Counted from the stretch's first letter, positions 54,301-62,992 are shown. The stretch is 64,000 bases of DNA from Leptospira andrefontaineae (GCF_004770105.1 NZ_RQEY01000012.1:62001-126000), one strand, 5' to 3'. Notes: generated by a model from the sequence alone, not told the origin. Numbers and translations are program-made.

Positions 54301-57300
54301 GCCAGCGGTATTTCAATTAATCCTAAACTATTAGAAAATCTAGATGATTCCATTTTGGCACAAGGAACTGATCTAGCTGAGTATGCTCGTTTTAAAGATC
54401 TTCAAGAAGATCTTTCGAAAGGAGATATTCAAGCTGAATATAAACAATCTCTAAAGGACGCAATTTATCTAAAAATAGCTGAGGCGGTATCACCTTCATT
54501 AAACAATATTGATCCAAATGCTCTTGCTCAACTTTGGCAAGAATACGACAGACAACAAGCAGCAAAGGCTGCTAAAAAAGAAGAGCAACAACAAATGCTA
54601 TCGACCGCAGTTGCTATGGCAGCAGCGACAGCTCTCCAATTTGTTCCTGGTCCTGGAACTGCAGCCGGAGCGAGTATCTTAACGCAAGTCGGAGCGTTTT
54701 TTACATCGGCTCAAGGAATGGTCGTAGCTGCGAATGCCGTAGTTCAAGGAATTATCGCTTCACGTCATGGAGATATGAATGAAGTTTTTGCTGGAGTAAC
54801 AAATGGATTATTGCTTGGTGCAACAGGGCCAACAAGTGGATTAACCGGCAGTATATCTTATACACCACCAGGCAGCACTGGAAGCCTTGGAGATTTAATA
54901 GATCTTGGACTTAATGGATCTTCAGCATCCGGTTGGGGAGGCGGTATCGCCGTTGGCGGATCGAAATTAAATGGTGGATTTTCATTTACTCCAGGATCCG
55001 GTATCGATCTGAATTTAGGTGGGTCATTTGCCACCTCGGGTGGATTTTATAATATCAGTTACAATACGACTTCCGGAAATACAAGCGGAAGCATAGGTGC
55101 TGGTCAAGAGTATGGCTCAAACTTCGGCGTCAATTTAAGTACGGATCATAACCAAGCCCCTTCTATCTTTGTGGGCTTTGGCTGTGATGTGAATGGGCAA
55201 AATTGTGGAGGTGGTAAAAATGGATTGGGTTCGGGTGGATCTTTAACTCTTAATGCTGATGGCACTGTAGACATAGGAGTTGATTACTTGGGTAACCAAG
55301 GACTAACAGTTTCGTATAATCCGAATACCGGTACTTGGAGTGATATCATAGTAAGCGATACTTGGGCGAAAGACTTTACATATATGAATGCTCAAAATGT
55401 GGCCGATGCTTCCGCAAACAAATTGAATATAGAAGTTCATGAAAAATATGCAGAATTAGCATCAGATCCGAATATATTAAAAAATAGTGAAGGCTTGAAA
55501 AACTTAGCAAATAACATGGGAATTTCAATCGATGCCCTCGGAGATATGATTGCTAATTCAAAAGATGCCTTAAATTCAAGTGATCCAAATCAATCCAATG
55601 GTGCATTGCAATTATTAGACTCTGTAATGCAAACTATCCACGATGAAGCATATACTTTGAACCAACCAAATTTAGATTTGCGCGATGCAATAGAGAATTC
55701 TCCGAAAATCAACGATGTTGAAACGAATTCATCAACTGGTGGTTTCTTTGGTGACTTAACAATGCAAACTCAAATTTATCTGAATCAAATGGCTGGTAAT
55801 GCCTTTGGTGAATTTGCATATGTAAATGAAAATGGTGAACTTGTTTTTCAAAGTTGTTTTATAGAAGGAACTTTGGTTAATACTTTGAATGGATTACAGC
55901 CGATCGAAAAAGTTAGAATAGGAGACAAGGTTTATTCTTTTGATGAAGAATCAGGTCAAAAAGTAATCCGTAAAGTAACAAATACATTTATTAATCCTAC
56001 TTCAACTATTATTAGAATAACAGATTCTAAAGGAGGTGTTTTAGAAACTACATGGAATCACCCATTCTTTTTAGAACAAGGACTTTGGGTCAAAGCAAAA
56101 GATTTATTAGTAGGGGATCAGTTCATTACATTTGATGGCAATGAGCTCAAAGTAGCTTCAATTAGTGAAGAAATTCGATCCGAGACTGTTTATAACTTAG
56201 AAGTAGAAGACTCCCATACGTATTTTGTCGGAAAACATGGAATACTCGTGCACAATGCTTCATACGATCAGAAGGTATCAAATTCTGTAACAGATTTTAT
56301 GCTTAAAGCATTTGGCGGAGAAAAATTTGAATCCGAGGTCCAGTACATTAATTTGTTAAAGGGCAATTTATCGGCATTGGAAGAACAAATTAGCCAAGCA
56401 AAAAAACAAGGCAATTCTTCCTTAGTAAAAGCCCTAACTGGATTAAAAGATACCTTATCCCAAAATATTGATAAATTAGTTTCAAGTGTTCCTCAATTAG
56501 GGAACATTTCGGAAATTAAAAGGTTGGAATCAATATTGGAATCTCTGCAAGGCCAAATAGATCGTGCCAAAGAGTCTAAAGATAAATTACTGACTAATCA
56601 ACTCGAATCAATGAAAAAGAATCTGGTCTCACAACTCGATTCTCTATTTTCTACGGTAAAACGAAGCTTCTTAGACCAAGCATATAAGTCACTCAAAGAC
56701 GGTCTATACACCGGGGTCTTTGAGCAATTTAACCAAAAGCCGGTCGATGTTAAAAATGGAGTAACACTGCCAAGTGACAGTACAATTAAGGCTTATACTT
56801 CTGATATTATTTCAGAGTCTGCAAAAATCGGAGCAATGAACTATCTATTAGCTGGTGATGAAAAAATACTTTCAATGTCAGCCGCAGAACGAAAAGCCTA
56901 CTTTGATCGAACTCTTAAAGGATTTAATATCGATCCTAATGCTCCGTTCGAACAAAGAAAAGCTCAATTGCAAGAATTAGTTGATCCAAAATATGGAGCA
57001 CAAAGTGGGCACAAAGGAACAGCCGTTCAATTAACAGTTATAATGGCGTTATTGCAAGAAGACCCAAGCAAATATACGTATCTACAGAAAGATGGCGCAA
57101 CTGATGCAAATTTCAAGAATTTTCAAGAAGTGAAAGAATGGATTCTAAATAATAGCGGAAAACGGATGGAATCAGAAGGAGATGCTATAGCTGCTGCAAC
57201 TTGTAGAATATATGCAAATTGGCTGCAAGCAACAGCGGACGGAAAGACTAGTACCAGCTTTGCTGAATGGTTTATTTTTAAAGCTAGAACCGGAGATATA

Positions 57301-57678
57301 GCCATGGGTTCCAGTGGACCTGTGATGGATCAAGGGGGCACACCGGGGTTTACCAGCTATTTTGGAATGGAAAATATATTATCCAATGATTTCGGAATAT
57401 TACAATCTAAAGATGGAGCAAACATCGTGGGTTTATCAAATCCCATTCCAAATGAAACCTTATTAAAAAAACTAGATGTTTTTCCGGCAGGAAAAGTAAT
57501 TCAAGTATGGGATGATGCAAGTGGCGCCCCTGGCCCAAATCATTATTGTCTCTGGATGAAAAATGAAAATGGAGATTGGATCAACTTAAATCATACCGGG
57601 GCATCTTCGGGTGGTGCAAAAGTTAATGAAAAGATTACATTTGACGAAAATACTAAAGTATATAAAATATTCTATTAA
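51316..57678 (+). CDS. Giant secreted protein: TIGR04388-like body, Hint domain, C-terminal effector-like domain
   Basis: A 2120-aa protein with an N-terminal signal (ISLFLFYLIFLPQLSILESQA). Residues about 30-1400 are long Gln/Asn/Ser-rich helical and beta regions, resembling the Leptospira TIGR04388 giant proteins. A Hint domain spans about 1514-1647: SCFIEGTLVNTLNGLQPIEK with Cys1514, TTWNHPFFLEQGLWVKA, then HTYFVGKHGILVHN at the end, followed by Ala instead of a splicing nucleophile, so release rather than splicing is expected. The last 473 residues form a distinct domain with TCRIYANW (Cys near 1963) and PNHYCLWM (His near 2076), a Cys-His layout that hints at a papain or NlpC-like peptidase, unproven. 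A polymorphic-toxin role is inferred from the Hint-tip layout. Confidence 0.74.
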   Translation: MSQLRNQITNKIRISLFLFYLIFLPQLSILESQAIEPTELDLSSYQADSWNTLFETAWSLSDINSWNDYINGQYSSFKADWEAQADLQFSNILSQVTQTDGVVGNAAYIDYVSKYLELQRQEAEKNWETQAESNIQQERTFFLTSLQGRQINNLGENLPSETRSQIEQQVQNWNKQFNDTLQIGLYEYQTALQSLQTMFQGMQNSITQTDSEFQANLQQIQQYETQVRDSIKNSNDGLKQYLLNQSLLQLTDNNGVSLLGDFSSLSGTQLLAAYNNIDSSKLNAAGLKLKNLIDTIDSGLDPTNPGSLSDIAVAMQNYLSEEQINATTTAAGYRANEYQAWSYGDISSAIHQITFITSNDFTSDPNHPGGSWNDELAAAIKLYIDSNGSNASDLLGMLSARLGNSNLTVSSINSIDLVAISNSAFLSNYTNWTSDWNTPLLGVGGSYANNGSSFWTLTAHWWACWGNVCLEQYTPYAEQNVYLDASLTIHDSAAQANAIQYESFRDELAGKFSLWTNTLVPAIQNWEQQVSDYKAKYTEWQTTKLSLEQQLQSEYNSQLSQLQVNQNNWATQLSDMYTDANAYSNANSIVMPTLNTNVTGSSLSSINSQIQSFSNYANTNPNLQNLSNFYNATGQLVNAAYNLSMVEGNQILALDNQKAALDSLIQNLQNQKEMNSDISEESYAKFTGKMFDGSNAVGKIEGAGLCSGSSYQANQSSCDNLYNDDKNFHSKYDEVYIDDKGNIHVKQEVNTTTAVFSGGDMTNYQNYTLGTTQKDFVIGNVGTVQLANSNSLGNLFDSTWMAGKSEALSAYINTSQQNASNNYLNQDFLDSINKNSSSVDEYVALEKKRAQDNAIAQANNASTMVSIAQTIIGGGTGMDWAKQQIKEMTKSAVSTAIGEATGIPADVISAYIDYKADQKAKKQAEGQMVQRMIVMNPYVGMLNYVPGIKDVIKPFNQVASKGLSELTVGISKVGAEVVRGATAILGSNSVSSVLQASGISINPKLLENLDDSILAQGTDLAEYARFKDLQEDLSKGDIQAEYKQSLKDAIYLKIAEAVSPSLNNIDPNALAQLWQEYDRQQAAKAAKKEEQQQMLSTAVAMAAATALQFVPGPGTAAGASILTQVGAFFTSAQGMVVAANAVVQGIIASRHGDMNEVFAGVTNGLLLGATGPTSGLTGSISYTPPGSTGSLGDLIDLGLNGSSASGWGGGIAVGGSKLNGGFSFTPGSGIDLNLGGSFATSGGFYNISYNTTSGNTSGSIGAGQEYGSNFGVNLSTDHNQAPSIFVGFGCDVNGQNCGGGKNGLGSGGSLTLNADGTVDIGVDYLGNQGLTVSYNPNTGTWSDIIVSDTWAKDFTYMNAQNVADASANKLNIEVHEKYAELASDPNILKNSEGLKNLANNMGISIDALGDMIANSKDALNSSDPNQSNGALQLLDSVMQTIHDEAYTLNQPNLDLRDAIENSPKINDVETNSSTGGFFGDLTMQTQIYLNQMAGNAFGEFAYVNENGELVFQSCFIEGTLVNTLNGLQPIEKVRIGDKVYSFDEESGQKVIRKVTNTFINPTSTIIRITDSKGGVLETTWNHPFFLEQGLWVKAKDLLVGDQFITFDGNELKVASISEEIRSETVYNLEVEDSHTYFVGKHGILVHNASYDQKVSNSVTDFMLKAFGGEKFESEVQYINLLKGNLSALEEQISQAKKQGNSSLVKALTGLKDTLSQNIDKLVSSVPQLGNISEIKRLESILESLQGQIDRAKESKDKLLTNQLESMKKNLVSQLDSLFSTVKRSFLDQAYKSLKDGLYTGVFEQFNQKPVDVKNGVTLPSDSTIKAYTSDIISESAKIGAMNYLLAGDEKILSMSAAERKAYFDRTLKGFNIDPNAPFEQRKAQLQELVDPKYGAQSGHKGTAVQLTVIMALLQEDPSKYTYLQKDGATDANFKNFQEVKEWILNNSGKRMESEGDAIAAATCRIYANWLQATADGKTSTSFAEWFIFKARTGDIAMGSSGPVMDQGGTPGFTSYFGMENILSNDFGILQSKDGANIVGLSNPIPNETLLKKLDVFPAGKVIQVWDDASGAPGPNHYCLWMKNENGDWINLNHTGASSGGAKVNEKITFDENTKVYKIFY

Positions 57679-57683
57679 AGGAA

Positions 57684-58277
57684 ATGAGGATGAAAGTAGT
57701 CACGATTGCTGTATTTACTTATATATTACTAATATATAATGCATTTGGTGAAGAAAAGAAAACTAATCCGGTTTCAGAATTCAAAATACTGAAACTAAAT
57801 CAAAATGAAGTTCAAGGAATTTATCATTTTTCTAGTCCAGCTCAGTGGGCAAAAATATTAAATGTAAAGGAACCGGGTCCTTGGATTTGCAGCCAAATAG
57901 ATAATAAAAAAAACTCTATAAGAATTAAATTTGTTAATAATCCTGAGGTCTTTCAATTAAGTATTATTCAAACAGAAAATGACTTCATTTCCGTTGAATA
58001 TAATAATATTATTATATTAAAGGGTGTTTTTGTGCAAGAAAAAGGGGAGGATTGGACTAGTATTAAATTCTTTGATTCTTCTGAGCAAGTAGATCCTCGC
58101 GCTCGGTATGCGAGACGAATGACAGGTTCTCAATACAGAAATTCATATTTTGTAAAAAAAGTTCAAAATTTAGAAGATTGTGAAATGGAATATAAGATTG
58201 GAGGTTGCACACAAGATCCAATAGAAAACCGTGAATGGTCAAATTGTAAACCCCCCGGTTATAAAAATTTGAAGTAG
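57684..58277 (+). CDS. Secreted protein, candidate immunity factor
   Basis: A 197-aa protein beginning six bases after the giant gene, behind AAAGGAA. It has a signal peptide (VVTIAVFTYILLIYNAFGEE), so the product is periplasmic or exported; a lipobox is not clear. No family recognised. The immunity gene of a polymorphic toxin normally lies directly downstream and must be in the same compartment, so this is the best immunity candidate, by position only. Confidence 0.5.
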   Translation: MRMKVVTIAVFTYILLIYNAFGEEKKTNPVSEFKILKLNQNEVQGIYHFSSPAQWAKILNVKEPGPWICSQIDNKKNSIRIKFVNNPEVFQLSIIQTENDFISVEYNNIIILKGVFVQEKGEDWTSIKFFDSSEQVDPRARYARRMTGSQYRNSYFVKKVQNLEDCEMEYKIGGCTQDPIENREWSNCKPPGYKNLK

Positions 58278-58347
58278 TTCAAATTCGCGACATACTTAAT
58301 AATCGTTCGAAACAAAATATTAAACTAAATTTTAAAGGACAAACTTA

Positions 58348-58980
58348 ATGCAAATCAAATCACTAAAACTTATAATCCTTGCAGCGATGTTATTTTTTTC
58401 TTTGAGCTGCATTGGATTCGGACAAGATAAACTTACTCCAATAAATATAACTCCTCCTGCCAAAAAGTTGGAAAAAACAATTTTTGCATATTCATTGAAG
58501 TATTTTAACGGGCTCGGTATCGAAATTGGAGTTGTCCGCACTGAAAATGAAGCAATTGAAAAAGCTATCAAAGAAGAAATCCAAGCCTGCAATTGTTTTA
58601 AGGAATTTGAAATTCTCGAAATAAAGGATTACACAAAAGAAAAATTGCCGAAAGGAACTTCAGTCATTTTCTATGACATTCAATATAGAGAGACAACAAA
58701 TCCCGGGATTAGAACTATTACTAATTTCTTAAGCTTAATCACTATCGGAATCATTCCAACCGGCTTTAACTTAGAAGTTAATACAGAAGTTAAGTTGATC
58801 GATAAATCAGGAAAGGAATTGAAAAGCCAGTTATTTAAAAATCAAATTACTATGATCGGTGGATTATCAATCCTCTTCGTAGTGCCATTTCGAGACGAAA
58901 ATCCATTTATTCTTAGCGGGATAACAAATAATTTCTTATCTAGCATTGCAAATACAGGGTTAATTGCGGCTTCTCGATAG
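58348..58980 (+). CDS. Lipoprotein
   Basis: A 210-aa protein with a clear lipobox (LFFSLSC, Cys near residue 21). The mature part is alpha/beta (GIEIGVVRTENEAIEKAIKE; FNLEVNTEVKLIDKSGKELK). No family recognised. Start ATG 58348 follows AAAGGACAAACTTA. Third gene in the giant-protein cluster. Confidence 0.6.
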   Translation: MQIKSLKLIILAAMLFFSLSCIGFGQDKLTPINITPPAKKLEKTIFAYSLKYFNGLGIEIGVVRTENEAIEKAIKEEIQACNCFKEFEILEIKDYTKEKLPKGTSVIFYDIQYRETTNPGIRTITNFLSLITIGIIPTGFNLEVNTEVKLIDKSGKELKSQLFKNQITMIGGLSILFVVPFRDENPFILSGITNNFLSSIANTGLIAASR

Positions 58981-59001
58981 AAGTTAGTAGGAGAATTAAA
59001 A

Positions 59002-59430
59002 GTGAATAAAAAAGCAAAAATAATACTATCAATAATATTTATATTCGGATTATTTTCTTTCGTAACTTGCGAAGATGGGAAAGAGGATTCGACCATTCAA
59101 AGCTTACTCATGGTAAACATTTTGACAGCGCAACCGAATGATTTGAGTGTTCAAGTTCAAGGAAATTGTGGCACATGTGCTAATTTTGATTTAAGAATTT
59201 ATGAAGGATCTGGCTGTTCCGGAAGCGCAATTCAAACGCAATTGAGTATAGATCCTAGTACAGCTACATATACATTTGCAGATTTGCCGGGCGGCCTGAC
59301 TTACTCTTTGCAATTTACGGATGGAACAGATACTGAATGTGATAATTTTTACGTAAACGGCAGTGGCCATGCTTCATATTGCGGCGTTTATTATAGTTCT
59401 ACATTCTTTTCTGGTATAAGCTGTATTTAA
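59002..59430 (+). CDS. Small cysteine-rich lipoprotein
   Basis: A 142-aa protein, GTG start at 59002 behind TAGGAGAATTAAAA. Lipobox FSFVTC with Cys near residue 22; the mature part has six or more Cys (GNCGTCANFDLRIYEGSGCS) suggesting disulphides outside the cytoplasm. No family recognised. Last gene before the next non-coding stretch. Confidence 0.62.
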   Translation: MNKKAKIILSIIFIFGLFSFVTCEDGKEDSTIQSLLMVNILTAQPNDLSVQVQGNCGTCANFDLRIYEGSGCSGSAIQTQLSIDPSTATYTFADLPGGLTYSLQFTDGTDTECDNFYVNGSGHASYCGVYYSSTFFSGISCI

Positions 59431-59438
59431 TTTTTATC

Positions 59439-59475
59439 GCGCTTCTCAATAATCTGGCTCCGTTTCTGGAAGCGC
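59439..59475 (+). terminator. Weak terminator-like inverted repeat after the lipoprotein
   Basis: Arms GCGCTTC (59439-59445) and GAAGCGC (59469-59475) pair over a 23-base loop and are followed by TTTAAAG. The loop is long and the T-run weak, so termination is only tentative. Confidence 0.33.
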
Positions 59476-59521
59476 TTTAAAGAATTGCTTAAATTGCAAA
59501 GTATACTATCAAACTATTGTT

Positions 59522-59680
59522 ATGCTGAAAATTGATTCAAACTTGGAAATCGATCGACTTAATCAGGAAAAAGCAGATCTAGAACGAAGATTGGATGATA
59601 TGTTTCCTGTTTTATATGAAATCGTAATGCAGCTTAGAAATACAAATCAGAGCCTAAAGAAACTAAAGAAGAAAAAATAA
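59522..59680 (+). CDS. Small coiled-coil protein (52 aa)
   Basis: A complete 52-aa frame (LEIDRLNQEKADLERRLDDM) with a heptad pattern and a basic end. ATG at 59522, stop at 59680, followed by a strong stem-loop, which fits a real short transcript. No ribosome site is obvious. No family recognised. Confidence 0.42.
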   Translation: MLKIDSNLEIDRLNQEKADLERRLDDMFPVLYEIVMQLRNTNQSLKKLKKKK

Positions 59681-59701
59681 CTCTCCGCTGAATTACAATC
59701 T

Positions 59702-59734
59702 AGGTATCGTTATTTATTTCAAAAAACGATACCT
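59702..59734 (+). terminator. Stem-loop after the small coiled-coil gene
   Basis: A 10-bp perfect stem, AGGTATCGTT (59702-59711) and AACGATACCT (59725-59734), with a 13-base loop, ending in TTTC. It begins 22 bases past the stop at 59680 and could end transcription on either strand. Confidence 0.5.
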
Positions 59735-60037
59735 TTCAGATCACAATAATTCAGAATAATTATCAATGAATATTCCACAATGGGATAGTAACTTGGTCGA
59801 CTATTCACATAAAATGATATAAAGGTTTTACTGAATATTATCCGTGCATTGATCGAAAACCGATTATCTGCAAAAACAAAATTAATATTATTCTAAATTA
59901 TGTAGTAGGATGATAAAGTTGTGCGGACAAGAACGGGATCGTATTAAATCAGAGACAGCGGTTAGAAAATAGCTAATCATACTCGACCTCTACTATGTAA
60001 TTTATTTGGAATTTAAACTAATACAATAAAAAATATT
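59735..60037. other. Gene-free stretch before the AP2 protein
   Basis: About 300 bases, AT-rich, with no ORF, no convincing promoter pair and no repeat of note. Confidence 0.4.
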
Positions 60038-60790
60038 ATGAAGAAACTCATTGCAATTCATGGTGAAGAACTCTTGGTGGACGATGACGATTTTTCAAGA
60101 TTGAGAAAGTATACCTGGTCCGTTAAATATAATAGTAATTACACCACTGCATATCGCACTTCCAGGAACAATAGAGCAAAGACTCAGAAAATGATTTTAC
60201 TTCATCGTGAGATAATGAATGTCCGAAGCCCGAAGTTAGTCGTAATTCATAAAAAGGGTGATTGGAAAGACAACAGAAAGAAGAGACTTCTTGTAATAGA
60301 AAAAGGTAAGCAGAATTTCACTCAAAAAAATCGCAAATCGAATAATAAATATAAAGGCATCACAAGAAGAAAAGATACGGGATTATACATGTCCTCGATT
60401 TGCAAAAGAGGAAAGGAATATCATTTAGGTGTATATGAGGATCCCAAGGTTGCCGCAATGGCGTATGATAAAGCAGCAAACATTCTTTTTGGGACACTAG
60501 CGAATACAAATAAAAAGCTTGGCCTCATAAAATACAAATCTCTCAAAGACATTCAAATCAACTTACATGTTAATGAGAGAGGCAGGAACATGAATGAGCC
60601 TCCGGATACAATACGTGTTTCGAAATTAAGAAAGCGGTTGCTCAAACTAAGAAAGAAATTCACTTACGAAAAAATAGCAGAGTTTTGTAATGTCCAGGGC
60701 GGGACGTTGTATCGCTTTGCGGTCGGCCAAATTAATTTAAGATCTATCGCTGTCGAGAAGATAGAAACCGGTATAAGAAATCGTAAATAA
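60038..60790 (+). CDS. AP2-domain protein with decayed HNH and C-terminal HTH
   Basis: A 250-aa protein shaped like phage HNH homing endonucleases. Residues about 50-90 match the HNH block position (ILLHREIMNVRSPKLVVIHK, KGDWKDNRKKRLLVI), but the usual DH and N residues are partly replaced (VVIHKKGD), so cutting may be lost. An AP2 DNA-binding domain follows, about 110-160 (YKGITRRKDTGLYMSSICKR; YEDPKVAAMAYDKAANILFG). The C-terminus adds a helix-turn-helix-like stretch (YEKIAEFCNVQGGTLYRFAV). It may act as a sequence-specific DNA binder. No clear ribosome site at ATG 60038. Confidence 0.68.
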   Translation: MKKLIAIHGEELLVDDDDFSRLRKYTWSVKYNSNYTTAYRTSRNNRAKTQKMILLHREIMNVRSPKLVVIHKKGDWKDNRKKRLLVIEKGKQNFTQKNRKSNNKYKGITRRKDTGLYMSSICKRGKEYHLGVYEDPKVAAMAYDKAANILFGTLANTNKKLGLIKYKSLKDIQINLHVNERGRNMNEPPDTIRVSKLRKRLLKLRKKFTYEKIAEFCNVQGGTLYRFAVGQINLRSIAVEKIETGIRNRK

Positions 60791-60872
60791 TTCAGAAATT
60801 TGCAGGACCGTATAACAAAGAATAGGTGAATATATTCTTTTCTGGAAACAGGGCGCATAGGAATATTGCTCC

Positions 60873-61634
60873 ATGAAACCACCTTCCTTAGAGCAAATTA
60901 ATAAATGGCAAGTTAGGAGAGGTGAGAAGGGTTACAACAAAGCGATATACAATAAAATCGTTTTTGCTTTTACGGATAAAGACGGCAATTTTCAGAATAA
61001 GGTTTTTTCTTCATATAGACCAGCAATCCAAAAGGAAGGCATTCGGCTCTTTTCCATGAAGTTCCGTTGTCCTTACTGCAAGACAGCAAAGAGCTTTACC
61101 CATTTTAGATATGCAGAAGAGGTCAATGGGTTTTACGAAGGCTGCAAAGACTGTAATATACCGGACTATCAAGGATTTGTTAAGTTCAACAAAAGAAGAG
61201 TTAATAAGGGTTCGGGAGAACTTACACTCGCAAAATACAAATCCCTGAAATCCAAATACTTTACAAGATTTGGAAACTTGAATCCCCATATAATTAAGGC
61301 TATAGATAAGATGGCTCAAGTATTTGGCAGGAAAGTTCTAACTCAAGTTAAACCTTGCGACTATTGCAGCGAACCTCGAATACTTGCACTATTTACCCCG
61401 GATTATAAGAAAAAGAGAATATACGGTAAATGTAGGATTTGTAGTGCAACGGACCAGGCAAGACGACGAGCCGAGGCAAGGAAGCTTGTTGTAAAGAAAG
61501 CGGTAGAGAAGGATAGAGTCGGAAAAAGAAGAAATAGAAAGGACGGTGCTTTGATAGACAAAGGAGGGACGGTTTGGATTTCAAAGGATGCTAAATCTAG
61601 GCCGAAGTCGGCCATGTTAGTTAAAGGCCGCTAA
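60873..61634 (+). CDS. Zinc-finger DNA/RNA-binding-like protein
   Basis: A 253-aa basic protein with two zinc-finger halves: FRCPYC plus CKDC near residues 65-90 and CDYC plus CRIC near 165-190, joined by basic helices and ending in a strongly basic tail (RRRAEARKLVVKKAVEKDR). No named family is recognised. Directly downstream of the AP2 gene, so the two may form one mobile or regulatory unit. A terminator follows. Confidence 0.55.
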   Translation: MKPPSLEQINKWQVRRGEKGYNKAIYNKIVFAFTDKDGNFQNKVFSSYRPAIQKEGIRLFSMKFRCPYCKTAKSFTHFRYAEEVNGFYEGCKDCNIPDYQGFVKFNKRRVNKGSGELTLAKYKSLKSKYFTRFGNLNPHIIKAIDKMAQVFGRKVLTQVKPCDYCSEPRILALFTPDYKKKRIYGKCRICSATDQARRRAEARKLVVKKAVEKDRVGKRRNRKDGALIDKGGTVWISKDAKSRPKSAMLVKGR

Positions 61635-61666
61635 GGGATACATTTTGAATTGCGGATCCCTTTTTT
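61633..61666 (+). terminator. Intrinsic terminator
   Basis: Arms AAGGGAT (61633-61639) and ATCCCTT (61656-61662) over a 16-base loop, running directly into TTTTTT. It begins inside the stop codon of the zinc-finger gene. Typical Rho-independent shape. Confidence 0.7.
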
Positions 61667-62024
61667 AGCTTTGTTGGGACTTTACAAATATGGACCTTTG
61701 GCCTGCTTGCTAGGGTCTAAAAAGTGGTTGGGACAAGGTCCAAAGCTTGTTGGGGATCTTACTCCGGATTCCGGGAGGGAGTAGGGGGACTACCGATAAC
61801 GTTCCAATATGTCGCTTAACTCATACAGTACACTCGTTCTATTTTTTCATTAATTTTCATTATTTTTCATTTTTTACTTATTTTAACATTTATATATAGA
61901 CAAAATTATTGTTATAATGTCTCATTTTCAGCCGAAAGTGGAGAATTCATTATTTAGCTCGGAGCTTTCGTTCCGATGTTCTAGGTAACCAATTAATATA
62001 AATACAATCGTCTAATTAAAAGAA
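61667..62024. promoter_or_regulatory. Leader and promoter region of the HEPN/ATPase operon
   Basis: A 358-base region with an extended -10 promoter, TG-T-TATAAT (61910-61918), about 100 bases before the ATG at 62025, giving a long leader. Upstream, three tandem decamers built on TTTTCATT lie at about 61843-61872. A stem TACTCC/GGAGTA is at 61760-61783, and CGAAAG/CTTTCG (61933-61970) lies in the predicted leader. No ORF. Confidence 0.48.
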
Positions 62025-62519
62025 ATGTCATTGAAACTAGGATCTACACTTATGCAATCCGTCGACAAAGTTGTTGAAGAATCAAAACCGTCAATTTGGG
62101 AACCAGAAGAACCGGTATACACTAGCGATGATTTAATTAAAGCTTACTTGGATGGAAAAGAAGAAGGACTTCAAAGAGAGAAAAAAGTTCTAGTAGAAAA
62201 GCTAAAAGAAAATACTTCAGCAGCGGCTGACTTAACACAAAGTATTTTTGAAATACTTCAAACTAAGAAAATCACTCCTGAATTCGCATATTTAAGAATT
62301 AATGCTTGGGACAATATAAATGTGGCCATTGGTGTACCAGAAAAAAGTTATATTTCCGAAGAAATGCTTTCTGTATATGATTATACCTGGGACATAGAAA
62401 CTGAAGCTAATGCAGATGATTCTCGGAAAATTATATTTTCATTCTTAGGGCTTAATGAGAATTTTAAATTAAACTGCTTGATTTCGGATGGGTATTATTG
62501 GAAATTTAAAAATCCATAA
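62025..62519 (+). CDS. Unknown protein, first gene of the HEPN/ATPase operon
   Basis: A 164-aa acidic protein with a central helical, charged stretch (YLDGKEEGLQREKKVLVEKL). No family recognised; no membrane segment. Its stop overlaps the HEPN gene start (TAATG), so the pair is co-translated. It may be the sensor or antitoxin-like partner of the HEPN protein. Confidence 0.55.
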   Translation: MSLKLGSTLMQSVDKVVEESKPSIWEPEEPVYTSDDLIKAYLDGKEEGLQREKKVLVEKLKENTSAAADLTQSIFEILQTKKITPEFAYLRINAWDNINVAIGVPEKSYISEEMLSVYDYTWDIETEANADDSRKIIFSFLGLNENFKLNCLISDGYYWKFKNP

Positions 62520-62911
62520 TGTCTCGACGCGACCACGCTTTACATAATGATAAATTATCAATTCATTTATTAAAAATCGGTGAATTCAATGATTGGGTTG
62601 TTACGACCTGTTTCTATTCAGCGCTTCATTTCATCGAAGATCTAATCTTTCCATTAACTATAGGTTCAGAAAACTACAAGGATATAGACTCGTATAAGGC
62701 AAGAGCTATCATATCCGACAGAAAACCAAAACATGAAATTCGACTCGATTTAGTTAGGTCTCATTATCGAGATATATCGCCTGAATATCGATGGCTTTAC
62801 GATACTTGTATTCACGCACGATATTTTACTTATAAAATTGATATTGAATTGGCTAGAAAAGCGAGAAGATACTTGGACAAAATCAAAAATAAAGAAAAAT
62901 TAAAAACTTAA
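62519..62911 (+). CDS. HEPN-like protein
   Basis: A 130-aa all-helical protein. The central helix (VVTTCFYSALHFIEDLIF), a downstream helix with SHYRDISPEYRWLYDTCI, and HARYFTYKI match the helical layout of HEPN-domain proteins, many of which are RNases in defence or toxin systems. The exact catalytic RxxxxH was not found in canonical form; ARYFTY and nearby His residues are candidates. ATG overlaps the previous stop (TAATG). Confidence 0.6.
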   Translation: MSRRDHALHNDKLSIHLLKIGEFNDWVVTTCFYSALHFIEDLIFPLTIGSENYKDIDSYKARAIISDRKPKHEIRLDLVRSHYRDISPEYRWLYDTCIHARYFTYKIDIELARKARRYLDKIKNKEKLKT

Positions 62912-62992
62912 AATACTGGTTCGCATTTCTCGAAATTCTAATATCTAATAATTCATTTCTTTTGCTTAAACATTCAAAGTAGGAACTCTCAA

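Noticed and set aside
61690..61760. GGACC/GGTCC-like repeats after the zinc-finger gene
   Set aside because: Matches are imperfect and do not form a consistent repeat or stem.
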